Assembly: GCA_028564925.1 (NCBI GenBank)
Contig: CM053028.1
Location: forward strand, 365,285,012 to 365,349,011
Reading direction: 5' to 3'
Length of the DNA: 64,000 bases
Source of the DNA: Lithobates sylvaticus
Lineage: Eukaryota > Chordata > Amphibia > Anura > Ranidae
A model generated the notes under the pieces. It was not told where the DNA came from, searched no databases, and worked only from the letters and a program-made list of their open reading frames with translations. The stretch's first letter is position 1. Each line of letters opens with the position of its first letter. Of this stretch, positions 35,713 through 46,500 are shown in pieces. The position numbers and the translations under genes were made by a program.

Positions 35713-36900
35713 CACCTACACGCTGCACATATGAGTTTCTAGGTGGCTGTTGTTTATGTGCTGAGAGCAAAAAGACCAAGCAATCACAGACAGCTCAGTC
35801 TGAGAGCTGGTCTGCCTGTTTCTACTTATTTTATCATTTCCTAGTGCAAGTAATTGCACTAGGAAAGTTGACAGGCAAATATATGTAAAACAAATAAACT
35901 GGTATGATAAATATGTACGCCCTCTTACTTTTCCACACCACCACTGCGCACAAAGAAAATCTAAAACACCTATGTGTATAATAAACTAAGCAGCTACTTA
36001 AATAAATATAGATTGTGTAAAATGTTTTTAAATGAATAAAACAGTAGCACTGATAATCACAGTGTTTGTGAATAAACTAAATTTTTAACCTGTGTAAACA
36101 GTGCTTAAAAATAATCAACCTGTATAAACAGTGCTAGAAAAAACTAAATGAATCACCTATGTACACAAAATTAAAAAATAATGTGAAATGTGATTAACTA
36201 TACTTATTGCAAGTGTCCAAAGGAAACAAATCCAAACTAAAGTCCATAAACTGTTAAAGTGATAGTGTTTCAAAATGAAAAAATGACAAAAAAAGTGAAG
36301 TGAAAAAAATCTTGTAGCAAACAAAGTCTTGAAGTGTCTCAAACAAAAATTCCTGAAGTGACTTGAAAGCAATCTTCCACCACACCACCTGTGTTCAGTG
36401 CTACCGCACCCTTAAGAAACGCACTCACCAGCAGCATATTCCTTGCACTCTCATGCTCGGCCAACTTGCTTAATAGCCCCACACAGGTAACAGATGGATC
36501 CAAAAGGAATGTTAGATACTTGCACTCCACATATAAGGAAAAAAGAGATACTTCCAATAGTGAAGTAGAGTAAACCATTTATTAAAACAGCACACAGAAA
36601 TCTTCAACCATTGTGCTCACATCCTTCATATAAAATCAAGGCACTTCAACATAAACTTTTTCAACAAGAAGCAAGGACCCAGCAGTGGTGACCCTGATGT
36701 ATTACGGTCTCGTTGGACTCGGCGTTAATACCAGTGTGTCTCACTCTCCGCGCTTTCTTCTTTCTCTTTCACTTCACTCCCTTTTCACTTCAAACGGCAC
36801 AGCACACCCAGTAACTGGAATGTCGAATGTGATATGCTCCTTACAGTTGCCATGTAACCATGCCCCTGTTTTTTTTTAACAAGAAAGGAAGCTCCACTTT
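35713..36900. other. A+T-rich unassigned DNA, repeat-like
   Basis: Contains loosely repeated 'gtgtaaacagtgct'/'gtataaacagtgct' near 36090-36135 and a minus-strand 'ttttaataaatggttt' at 36563-36585. The latter resembles the A+T-rich 3' ends of retroposed repeats near 52575 and 61245. No coding is supported. Confidence 0.4.
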
Positions 36901-36939
36901 AAACATAAATATATGACATACTAATTCTATGTGTGCAGT

Positions 36940-37004
36940 GTCTCTGCTGGCATTTGAACACAGGAAAGCCACAGTACTAGCTATTAAACCACTGTGCCAT
37001 CCTG
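36940..37004 (-). mobile_element. tRNA-derived SINE head
   Basis: On the minus strand a tRNA-like unit starts near 37002 with TGGCACAGTGG (A-box-like) at 36989-36999 and has TGTTCAAATGCC (B-box-like) at 36949-36960. These are internal RNA polymerase III promoter boxes. The sequence does not fold as a clean tRNA, so a SINE head is the better reading. Confidence 0.7.
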
Positions 37005-37079
37005 GAATACTAAATATATGCTGCATGCTGTATTATTCTGTAGAATGATTGGTACATCTAATATGAGGGCACCAAAATG

Positions 37080-37344
37080 TTTTCTGGGAAGTATTAGAGT
37101 AAATTGCAAAAGGAGGTGCCCTGGGGATTTTTTTGGGCAAAGGGTAGTATCCAGGAAGGGGTGTAACAAGCGTTTATATTTTTATACACTTGTTATTCCC
37201 CTTTCTGGTTACTACCCTTTGCCCAAAAAATCCCCTGGGCACCCCTTTTGCAATTTTCTCTTTTGTTTTGGGATGTGGCGAAGATTTCCCGTACCATATC
37301 TATAGGTTGTTTTCTTCCATATATATTTTTCTGGGAAGTATTAG
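37080..37344 (-). mobile_element. Foldback insertion C with 18-bp duplication
   Basis: An exact 18-bp direct repeat (37080-37097 and 37327-37344, TTTTCTGGGAAGTATTAG) bounds a 229-bp insert. One arm (37098-about 37171) starts flush at the left repeat and pairs with about 37184-37259 ('gcaaaagg...gtgcc', 'gggcaaagggtagta'). A 67-bp unpaired leader separates the other arm from the right repeat. No coding. Confidence 0.85.
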
Positions 37345-37800
37345 CACAATTTGAGTGTCTGCTCTTTACATTTCTCACCAAAAAGTCCTATTATATGTGG
37401 GGACAGGATTTGTAAGCAATTATTACTCTTGTTGGTATCATCCCTATAATCAATAAAAATAGTTGTAAAGCAAGTCTGGGACTTTAGTTATACCACCCAG
37501 GGTGTAGCATACATTCAAACAATACAGATCTAAAATCAAAGCATTTTATTTTGGACATATCTATTAAAAAATCAATATTTAAAAACCAGATATACAAATC
37601 AGCCATCCAAAGTTTTGTATGTGCATAGTCTTGAGATCAAATTATGAGGTTGATGCATTTCGTGGGGGACCCCGCTTCATCAGGACCTGGGATCTTAGTA
37701 TAAAGATACTGTAACAACACACAAGTAAATATATTTTTATGTCATGTCACTTCATACAGGAATATTTACAATACAAGGTGTATCACAATAAATCAAATAA
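37345..37800. other. Unassigned DNA with a hairpin motif
   Basis: On the minus strand 37657-37684 reads CCTGATGAAG, a G/C hairpin, and GAAAT; a poly-T/AATAAA-like stretch follows farther along that strand (37530-37580). It resembles the 3' portion of a retroposed repeat. Confidence 0.45.
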
Positions 37801-37805
37801 CAATC

Positions 37806-38205
37806 TGTCAGAAACCATGAAATCAGACCGAGACAGAAGTGCAGTTAAATCACACTTGGTTAACAATAAAAGTAAAAAGAACAAACGTAGTCAAAACATA
37901 ACCAAAGTTCAGTAACCAGAACGGATAATCAGCCAAGCCAGAAATCAGGGATCAATGTAGTGGAACAGCAAGCAGGATCTGGAGCCAGAAGAGATATCAG
38001 CAAGGCCAGTCTTTAAACAGGAACACAGGAGATAGTCTCTAGTGATGTTGACCAAGGCGAAGGCAGAGATCCACTGGGCTGAACGGCTTAAGTTAGCAGG
38101 ACTGACGAGCAGGATATCATCAACAGCTGAGTAACTGTGGAGAGATAGGAGCTGGCAATTAGCCGACAGCTGAGCGCCCAGCTCTGAGAAGGAAGGGCCC
38201 TGACA
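37806..38205. mobile_element. Solo LTR, 400 bp
   Basis: Starts TGTCAGAAACC and ends GGGCCCTGACA, flanked by CAATC on both sides (37801-37805 and 38206-38210). The ends and 5-bp duplication match the solo LTR at 30163, suggesting a related Ty3/Gypsy-like group. No internal region. Confidence 0.88.
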
Positions 38206-38210
38206 CAATC

Positions 38211-38890
38211 TTTTTTTTTTATGTAATTTTTATTGTTTTCCGAGAAATCACAAAATAATCTAATCAAACAGAAAATAAAAAAAACAAATATAATAATGTT
38301 AATATAATAATAAATCATATAATAAAGTTACAAAAAAGAAGAAGCTATGATAATAAGCAATCAAATGGTATCAATATAGGTTCTTTATAGTTTTTTAAAA
38401 GATTAGGCTACCAAAATATTATCTGGTTTTGAAGGAATTTCTATGTTTAGTCTCGAAGCATGGCGGAATAATGTATTAAGGTAATGCACTGTAGTATTAA
38501 GATTGCTTTAGTAAGGCATATATTGCAAGATGCTCATAAGAGCCATAAGAAAATAATATCAATTAAATAAAAAGAAACAAACAAAATCAAAATCAAATAA
38601 ATCTAGGTAGGTGAATATAGTTTGCCCAAGAGAAACAAAAACATGTAATAGATTTGCTTTCATTTCAATCTGTAACTGTCAGTTATTAAATGTAGTTGTT
38701 TCTGAATTTCTGAAGTTGTGAGATTTTGAAATTGAAATTTTTGAATTTTTTGGGGGGAAAATTAATTCATGGGGTTTCAATCTGCCCAGAGAGTTTGTGA
38801 GGGTTGCTTTTAAGTACCAATCCAAAATGGTGTCATAAATTGTGTAGTTTCCTAAGTTGAGAGCCTTCGCTCTATAAAAAAATGTCATCT
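38211..38890. other. A+T-rich unassigned DNA
   Basis: Starts with a T run and 'atgtaatttttattg', then long A-rich patches. Possibly the tail of a retroposed element; nothing coding. Confidence 0.4.
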
Positions 38891-39085
38891 TGAAAAGAAA
38901 CACAAGGGGCACACAACCAATGCATACAGACATGAATCCTTGGAAGAAAACCATCAGGCATTCAGGAAAAAACTCAAGACCCACCTCTTCTAATACAGCA
39001 GGACAACAGGGGCAGACAAGCGCCTTGAGGCGATTCGGGTTCGCATTTGCAGCGCTATACAAATCATTCATTCATACATTCACAT
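38890..39085 (+). pseudogene. LINE 3' end, C-terminal scrap
   Basis: One frame reads AFRKKLKTHLF then stop, the C-terminal signature of L2/Rex1-type LINE proteins. The 3' tail words 'gcagcgctatacaaat' and an ATTC repeat follow. Confidence 0.7.
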
Positions 39086-39400
39086 GTACTATTGAAGAAT
39101 CTATTTATATAAATTAACCTCCCAGAAAAACCTTTAAAGAAACTTGTTGGTAGGTGGCTGGTGGCAATGTCTGCCAATACCGAAACACTACCCAACCAGA
39201 ACCAGCTGGTATAAATACCTGTATAGACATGTATAGAATGTGAAATATAGTTTCAAAACAAACAAAAAAAAAAATCATAGTGTGCAATTTTTAACAAATG
39301 ACTGTTATACATAGTCCAATACACCAAAGTATGAAGTAAAAAATCGCCTCATTATATTGACATTGTTTAAAAATCAGGACAGTTTATGCCAGTGGCATAA
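39086..39400. other. No recognisable feature
   Basis: About 300 bases without repeats or coding that I can name. Confidence 0.45.
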
Positions 39401-39579
39401 GGAGTGCCATTAGGGGTGCCAGGGTGCTGCCCCCTCTCATCACGCCACCTGGTTGCCCCTCTCCTCGCACTGATCAGTACAGTGTGTAAGGAGAGGGGGG
39501 AGCTGGGTGCAGCAGGGCTGTGGGCTGTCTCTGGAGTGCCCACAGTGCTGATCTGTGGCCATCTATTCATTCATTTCTG

Positions 39580-40660
39580 GCTCATCCATGCCTCACATCT
39601 GCCCATACATGCCTCACATGTCCCCATACATGCTCATCCATGCCTCACATGTCCCCATACATGCTCATCCATGCCTCACATGTCCCCATACATGCTCACC
39701 CATGCCTCAAATGTGCCCATACATGCTCATCCATGCCTCACATGTCCCCATACATGCTCATCCATGCCTCACATGTGCCCATACATGCCTCACATGTCCC
39801 CATACATGCTCACCCATGCCTTACATGTGCCCATCCATGCCTCACATGTGCCCATCCATGCTCATCCATGCCTTTCATGTGCCCATACATGCCTCACATG
39901 TGCCCATACATGCCTCACATGTGCTCATCCATGCTCCATCCATCCCTGTCTCATCCATGCTCAATCCGTGCTCCATCCGTGCTCATCCGTGCTCCATCCA
40001 TGCTCAATCCGTGCTCTTTGCCTGGCTCATCCATGCTCAAGCCGTGCTCATCCATCCCTGGCTCATCCGTGGTCCATCCATCCGTGCTCATCCATGCTCC
40101 ATCCATCCCTGGCTCATCTGTGCAACATCCATCCCTGGCTCATCTGTGCTCCATCCATCCATGCTCATCCATGCTCCATCCATCCCTGGCTAATCCATGT
40201 CCCATCCATTCATGCTCATCCATGCTCCATCCATCCGGGCTCATCCGTGCTCCATCCATTCCTGGCTCATCCATGCTCCATCCATCCCTGGCTTATCCAT
40301 GCTCCAACAATCCCTGGCTCATCCATGCTCCATCCATCCCTGGCTCATCCATGCTCCATCCATCCCTGCTCCATCCATCTATGATCATCCATGCTCCATC
40401 CCTGGCTCATCCATGCTCCATCCCTGGCTCATCCATGCTCTATCCATCCCTGGCTCATACATGCTCCATCCATCCCTGGCTTATCCATGCTCCATCCCTG
40501 GATCATCCATGCTCCATCCCTGGCTCATCCATGCTCCATCCATCCGTGCTCATCAATGCTCCATCCCTGGCTCATCCATTCTCCATCCATCCTTGGCTCA
40601 TTCATGCTCCATCCATCCCTGGCTCATCCATGCTCCATCCATCCCTGGCTCATCCATGCA
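39580..40660. repeat. Satellite array, 'GCTCATCCATGC' type
   Basis: About 1.1 kb of short units. The left third is built from 'catgcctcacatgtccccata' units. The right two thirds are built from 'tccatccatccctggctcatcc' units with periods near 12 and 23-35 bp. Because unit length is often a multiple of three, all three plus-strand frames stay open (up to 391 codons of HASHVPIHAHP or SIHPWLIHAPS repeats); these are not genes. Short related patches occur at 42970-43045 and 52650-52815. Confidence 0.95.
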
Positions 40661-41450
40661 GGGCCAGATTAAGAACATCATGGGCCTGGTGCTGAGGATT
40701 TTGGTGGGGCCATTTATAAACAATAAATAAATAAATAAAAATGCAAACAATTTTTTGTTATAACAAATTAAATTAAAGAGAGAGGGAGGATGAGAGAGAG
40801 AGAGAGAAAGGGGATGAAAGAGGTGTAAGGGGTAAGGGAAAGGGGATAAGAGAGAAAGGGGGGTGAGAGAAAGAGGATGCACATGAGCATGCGTGGAAAT
40901 AACATCAACGCAGCCCAGCCAAGGCAAGTGACCGAAGGCACAGAACCCAGAAGGAAGACCGGGTGAAGATGGAAGCGCAGGGCCGGATTGATCACAGCAC
41001 AGCACTGGAGGGCTCAGTCTGACAATTTAAGTGTACCCTAATGTGCTAATATGCTGTGCATACTTGTACATTATGGCATAACCTACCTAAGGGCCTCTAA
41101 AAAATAGTAATGTTAGAAAAGTTTACTACCGCTTTAATATCATTGGAACCCAGGAGCCTCTCATGGGGCCCCCTACTGACCCGCATAGTTGCCAACATTT
41201 CAAAAAATATTTTCAGGGACACTTTTTTTACAAGTGCTATATTTAGAGTAGCTGACATCCCCTATGTTCATCTATACATCACAATAGTAATTACAAAATT
41301 AAATAAGTACTAATAATGGGGCAGAATAAATATGAGATTTCCTTTAGTTGAACTAACAAAAGTGTGCCCATTATAGAACTGGTAACATTGAGGATATTCA
41401 GTATAATTTTAAAGAACTGTTTTTGTGGGTAAGAGGCATAGAGGAGGAGA
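40661..41450. other. Unassigned, with purine-rich low-complexity DNA
   Basis: 40775-40880 is GAGA-rich low-complexity sequence. 40661-40700 and 40978-41000 carry 'agggccagatta'/'agggccggattg', also seen inverted near 42955 and 43065, marking a dispersed repeat end. Confidence 0.5.
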
Positions 41451-41454
41451 ATGG

Positions 41455-41860
41455 ATGGTATAAAAGTGGGAAGTATGTGCAGGTGAGGGAGAGGAATGTA
41501 GAGGGTCTAACAGTGGGCACTATGTACATGAGAGGAGTGCGGAGGGTATGACAGAAGGCACTATGTACAGGAGAGGAGTGCGGAGGGTATGATGGTGGGC
41601 ACTATGTATAGGAGAGGAGTGTGGAGGGTATGACAGTGAGCAGTATGTACAGGAGAGGATTGTGGAGGGTACGACAGTGGGCACTATGTACAGGAGAGAA
41701 GTGTATGACAGCGGGCACTATGTACAGGAGAGGAGTGTGTAGGATATGACAGCGGGCGCTATGTATAGGAGAGAAGTGTGGAGGGTATGACAGTGAGCAG
41801 TATGTACAGGAGAGAAGTGTGGAGAGTATGACAGTGGGCACTATGTATAGGAGAGGAGGA
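41455..41860. repeat. Minisatellite, about 43-bp units
   Basis: Around nine units of 'gagggtatgacagtgggcac' plus 'tatgtacaggagaggagtgtg', with variable ends. Confidence 0.92.
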
Positions 41861-42266
41861 TGAAGGAATCTGGGAAGGAAAAATGTAAAGGTTTGTGGAA
41901 GGATGTTTAGGGACTGTGTAGTGGTTAAGAGGGCCATACATGGATTGAAATTACACCAATTAAGCAGAGACCAGCCATAGTCGATCTATGTATGGTCTAC
42001 CTGGTTTTACACAAGTCAACCTATTAACCGACTTGAGTACAACCAGCCTGTCAGGTTTTCCCCAAAACAATCAGTGCTGCCAGCTATAGTTAGCAACACT
42101 GATCATCGTATTCACTGTCAGAACACAATAACACTGCAGGAGTGATTCCCCCATCCACAGGTCAGCAGGTGAGAGGGTGTGTGGGGACAGGCTGGGGAGA
42201 GATACTAGTCAGTGGCTGGGTAGGCACTGGCTAGTATCAGAGCCAGATACACACAGGTTACATACG
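41861..42266. other. Unassigned, possible MITE left end
   Basis: 'gagggccatacatggattg' near 41930 resembles a palindromic MITE end, but no matching right end is clear. Confidence 0.3.
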
Positions 42267-42267
42267 C

Positions 42268-42612
42268 CGCGATCGTTAGAGTGAGAACAATAATTCTAGC
42301 CTTAGACCTCCTCTGTAACTCTAAACATGTAACCTGTAAAAAAATTTAAAGCATTGCTTTACACAAAAAAAATCGTGCTAAGTGTTTTTTTTTATGAATG
42401 AAACTGTTTCTTTCCAAAAAAACTTAGAAAAATTGCTGCGCAAATATCGTGTAACATAAAAAGTTGCAAAGACCACAATTTTATTCCATAGGGTGTCTGA
42501 TAAAACAACATATATAATGCTTGAGGCTTCTGAGTAATTTTCTATCAAAAAAAAAAAGATGATTTTTACATGTAGGAGAGAAGTGTCAGAATTGGCCTGG
42601 GTGGCAAGGGGT
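42268..42612. mobile_element. Family E fragment
   Basis: Words 'gatcgttagagtgag', 'cttagacctcctctgtaac' and 'gctgcgcaaata', and the end 'ggcaaggggttaa', match the ends of 11273-12455 and 44312-44926. Truncated on the left. Confidence 0.75.
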
Positions 42613-42935
42613 TAATTATCATAAGTAATATACAAATAATTATTATAAGCACTGTGAGTTCATCCTCTGTCTGCTGCAGAGTGTTCAGCTTGTATTCAAA
42701 CTGGCCGCTCTGTATGCAGCTTCTGATCGACTGCGCAAGCAGCCCCATATCTCCGGAACCATAGATTATAGCAGCCATATTTTAACCAGTGCTGGAGTAG
42801 GTCTTCAGCTATCTACCCCCCAAATGTGGGGTCTCTGTGACTCCTGATCACTGAGCTACAACCCTCGAAGTCGATCTTTTTTTTGGGGGGGGGGGGGGGG
42901 CAAATGGGCCTATCTTGAGAAAGGGGCCTGGAGCT
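42613..42935. other. Unassigned DNA with a G18 run
   Basis: No coding. T8 followed by about 18 consecutive G at 42876-42900 is a strong homopolymer tract and a likely assembly weak point. Confidence 0.5.
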
Positions 42936-42936
42936 G

Positions 42937-43076
42937 CAGCTCCAATAGCCCCTATGTTAATCCGGCCCTGTATCCATGCGCCATCCATGCTCATCCATGC
43001 TCTATCCGTGCTCATCCATGCCCATTCATGCTCATACTTGCTCAGCTCCAATAGCCCCTATGTTAATCCGGCCCTG
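42937..43076. repeat. 34-bp direct repeats around a satellite scrap
   Basis: 'cagctccaatagcccctatg' plus 'ttaatccggccctg' occurs at about 42936-42969 and 43043-43076, with 73 bp of GCTCATCC satellite between. It looks like a local duplication or template switch rather than a simple insertion. Confidence 0.8.
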
Positions 43077-43197
43077 GCCACAGGCGCAGCTGACCTTTCT
43101 ATAGGTCTTTACTATCTGGTAAGCAGGCATTTTATTTATGGTGATGGTGACACGTGGTGACAACAATATATGGATTTCTGAAAGTTGTGGACCTTGA

Positions 43198-43615
43198 TTG
43201 GGATTAAGGAGTGTGGCGTTTCTATTCCTTCACCACCTTGGCTTTACATCTTTTTGTCCATTGCATAAGGATTTCTCCAGAGCCTCTCCCATCCTCTGGA
43301 ACTCGCTGCCTCAACCTGTCCGGCTATCCCCGACTCTAGCTACCTTCAGGCGATCCCTGAAAACTCATCTCTTCAGGGAAGCCTATCATGTCTCCAACTA
43401 ATCTTCTACCACTTCCATCAGCTCATTCCCCACAGTTACAACCTTTTGTATCACCTCACCCACCCTATTAGATTGTAAGCTCTTCTGAGCAGGGCCCCCT
43501 TAATCCTCTTGTATTTTATTGTATTATAACTGTATTGTCTCCCTTTTTATATTGTAAAGCGCTGCGTAAACTGTTGGCGCTATATAAATCCTGTAATAAA
43601 TAATAATAAATAAAT
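43198..43615 (+). pseudogene. LINE 3' end, L2/Rex1-type C-terminus
   Basis: Translation at 43270-43400 gives ILWNSLPQPVRLSPTLATFRRSLKTHLFREAY, a C-terminal signature shared by L2, Rex1 and related non-LTR elements. The 3' untranslated end 'gattgtaagctcttctgag', 'aagcgctgcgtaaactg' and a TAATAA tail follow. The reverse transcriptase is missing, as usual for 5'-truncated LINEs. Confidence 0.85.
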
Positions 43616-43726
43616 AAATTGAATATATATATCTCAGCTATCGCAGCAGGGACCTCAGTATTGTTAATATATATGCTGATATTATATTGACATTTCTTAT
43701 GAACTTTTTTTTCCTGAATTTATACT

Positions 43727-43835
43727 TAGGGAACTCAGTCGAGTAATTGCCAGACCATTGTTCCTCATTTTTACTGACAGTCTACTGACTGGAATGGTAC
43801 CAGCTGATTGGACAAAAGCCAATGCAGCTTTTCTC
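43727..43835 (+). pseudogene. CR1-like reverse transcriptase scrap
   Basis: About 109 bp translate as LRELSRVIARPLFLIFTDSLLTGMVPADWTKA, matching the block at 8870-8720 in the opposite orientation. Both ends are abrupt. Confidence 0.85.
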
Positions 43836-44307
43836 CAAGTACCGGCGAGTACTTGAGGAAAAGTATTGGTACTCGTGCTCAGTCTTAAAAAACTGGTAGC
43901 GGAAACCCTAGTCTGCAGGAGCCAGAGCATCGCACCTGCAACCCACCGATCACAGTTAAAAAGGCTTTGTAGGCTCCAATGAAAATTAAAAAAAAATTGT
44001 AAGATAGGTGCATTTATTTATTTATTTACCTCTGCGTTTAAACTTGCATTGAAAATGTTCCTTGATTTGATTCAATATAACTAGAAAATTACTTTGGTCC
44101 TAAGGTTTTGCATAGAAATTTCTGTAAATGGTGTCGCAAAAAGTACTCTGGAGACCTCTGGTGGCTGAAACACGCACTACTTAAAGTGAACTTGAGCGAA
44201 AAACAATATGGGAGCTGCTATTGTTTACATAAAGACTGTGGGACTGTTATCATTCACTCCCTAACAAATCAGTGACCAGAAAAAAAAATACTGCTACGTT
44301 ACAGTTA
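43836..44307. other. No recognisable feature
   Basis: Contains 'gtactggcgag'-like words near 43845 resembling those at 55290-55350, but no definable element. Confidence 0.4.
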
Positions 44308-44311
44308 ACCA

Positions 44312-44926
44312 CCATTCGCATCCAGGCCAATTCTGACATTTCTCTCCTACATGTAAAATTCTAAATTTTTTTGCTAGAAAATGACATAGAACCCCCAAAC
44401 ATATATATATATATTTTTTTAGCAAAGACCCTAGAGAATACAATGGCGGTTGTTGCAACTTTTTATCTCGCACAATATTTGCGCAGCAATTTTTTTAACA
44501 CGTTTTTTTTGGTAAAAAAACTGTTTCATGCTTTAAAAAAAAAAAAAACATTAAAGTTAGCCCAATTTTTTTGCATAATGTGAAAGATGATGTTATGCTG
44601 AGTAAATACATACCTAACATGTCACGCTTCAAAATTGCACACGCTCGTGGAATGGCGCCAAACTTCAATACGTAAAAATCCCCCTAGGCGACGCTTTAAA
44701 TTTTTTTACCGGTTACATATTTTGAGTTACAGAGGAGGTCTAGGTCTAGAATTATTGCTCTCACTCTAACATTTGCAGCGATACCTCACATGTGTGGTTT
44801 GACCACCGTTTTCATATGTGGGCGGGACTTACGTATGAGTTTGCTTCTGCGTGCGAGCACACGGAGACAGGGTCGCTTTAAATAATTTTTTTTTTAATTG
44901 TTAATTTTATTTTTATTTTGACACTT
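44312..44926. mobile_element. Family E element, about 615 bp
   Basis: Bounded by TTAA at 44308-44311 and near 44927. Contains 'gacatttctctcctacatg', 'gcgcagcaattttt', 'gaggtctaggtctag' and 'acctcacatgtgtggtttga'. Internally shortened version of the longer copies nearby. Confidence 0.78.
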
Positions 44927-44930
44927 TAAC

Positions 44931-46500
44931 CACTTCAGCCCCGGACCAATTGTCAGCTTAAGGACCAGAGGTCTTTTTTCAATTTCGCACTGCACTACTT
45001 TAACTGGTAATTGCGCGGTCATGCAATTTTGTAACGAAACGAAATTTGCGTCCTTTTCTTCCCACAAATAGAGCTTTCTTTTGATGGTATTTGATTGCCT
45101 CTGTGATTTTTATTTTTTGCGATATAAACGGAAAAAGAGCGAAAATTTTGAAAAAAAAAGAGATTTTCTACTTTTTGTTATAAGAAAAATCTAATAAACT
45201 CAATTTTAGTCAAACATTTGGGCCAAAATGTATTCAGCCACATGTCTTTAGTAAAAAAAATGCCAATAAGCGTATATTTATTGGTTTGCGCAAAAGTTAT
45301 AGCGTCTACAAACTAGAGTACATTTTCTGGAATTTACACCGCTTTTAATTTATGACTGCCTATTTCATTTCTTGAGGTGCTAAAATGGCAGAGAAGTACA
45401 AAACCCCCCCAAATGACCCCATTTTGGAAAGTAGACACCCCAAGCTATTTGCTGAGAGGCATGTTGAGCCCATTGAATATTTTTTTTTTTAGTCCCAAGT
45501 GATTGAATAAAGACAAAAATAAAAAAGAATTTTTTTTTTCTTCAAAAAGTTGTCACTAAATGATATATTGCTCACACATGCCATAGTTATATGTGGAATT
45601 GCACCCCAAAATACATTTTGCTGCTTCTCCTGAGTATGGGGATACCACATGTGTGGGACTTTTTGGGAGCCTAGCCGCGTACGGGGCCCCGAAACCCAAG
45701 CACCGCCTTCAGGATTTCTAAGGGTGCAAATCTTTGATTTCACTCCTCACTACCTATCACAGTTTCGAAGGCCATAAAATGCCAAAATAGCACAAAACCC
45801 CCCCAAATGACCCCATTTTGGAAAGTAGACACCCCAAGCTATTTGTTGAGAGGCATGGTGAGTATTTTACAGCTCTCATTTGTTTTTGAAAATGAAGAAA
45901 GTAAAGAAAAAAAATTTTTTTTTTTCTTTTTTCAATTTTCAAAACTTTGTGACAAAAAGCGACATCTGCAAAATACTCACAATACCTCTCAGCAAATAGC
46001 TTGGGGTGTCTACTTTCCAAAATGGGGTCATTTTGGGGGGTTTTATGCCATCTGGGCATTCCATGGCCTCCGAAACTGTGATTGGCAGTGAGAAGTGAAA
46101 TAAAAAAATTACTCCCTTAGAAAGCCTGAAGGCGGTGCTTGGTTTTTGGGGTTCCGTACGCAGCTAGGCTCCCAAAAAGTCCCACACATGTGGTATCCCC
46201 GTACTCAGGAGAAGCAACAGAATGTATTTTGGGGTGTATTTCCACATATGCCCATGACATGTTTGAGCAATATATCATTTAGTGACAACTTTTTGTAAAA
46301 AAAAATATATATATTTTTTTTTTTTTTCATTATTCAATCTCTTGGGACAAAAAAAAAAAAATATTTAACGGGCTCAACATTGCTCTCAGCAAATAGCTTG
46401 GGGTGTCTACTTTCCAAAATGGGGTCATTTGGGGGGGGTTTGAACTGTCCTGGCATTTTATGCACAACATTTAGAAGCCTATGTCACACGTCACCCACTC
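44931..46500. mobile_element. Family E element with inverted 390-bp monomers
   Basis: Starts CCACTTCAGCC after TTAA and carries the family entry words 'cacaaatagagctttc' and 'gcgtatatttattggtttgc'. From 45370 it holds a monomer whose core reads AAATGACCCCATTTTGGAAA followed by GTAGACACCCC. The core is forward at 45411 and 45804 and inverted at about 45988 and 46383, so the second half mirrors the first around 45930. Confidence 0.8.

Noticed and set aside
36940-37004. A functional tRNA gene
   Set aside because: The promoter boxes are present but acceptor and anticodon arms do not pair convincingly; a SINE head is more likely.
39404-40730. Three overlapping open frames of 177-391 codons on the plus strand
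   Set aside because: All are translations of the GCTCATCC satellite in different phases; repeats such as HASHVPIHAHP have no protein family, start context or splice structure.
42876-42900. The G18 run as a functional quadruplex element
   Set aside because: A plain homopolymer next to a T run is more likely a low-complexity or assembly feature; nothing else supports function.
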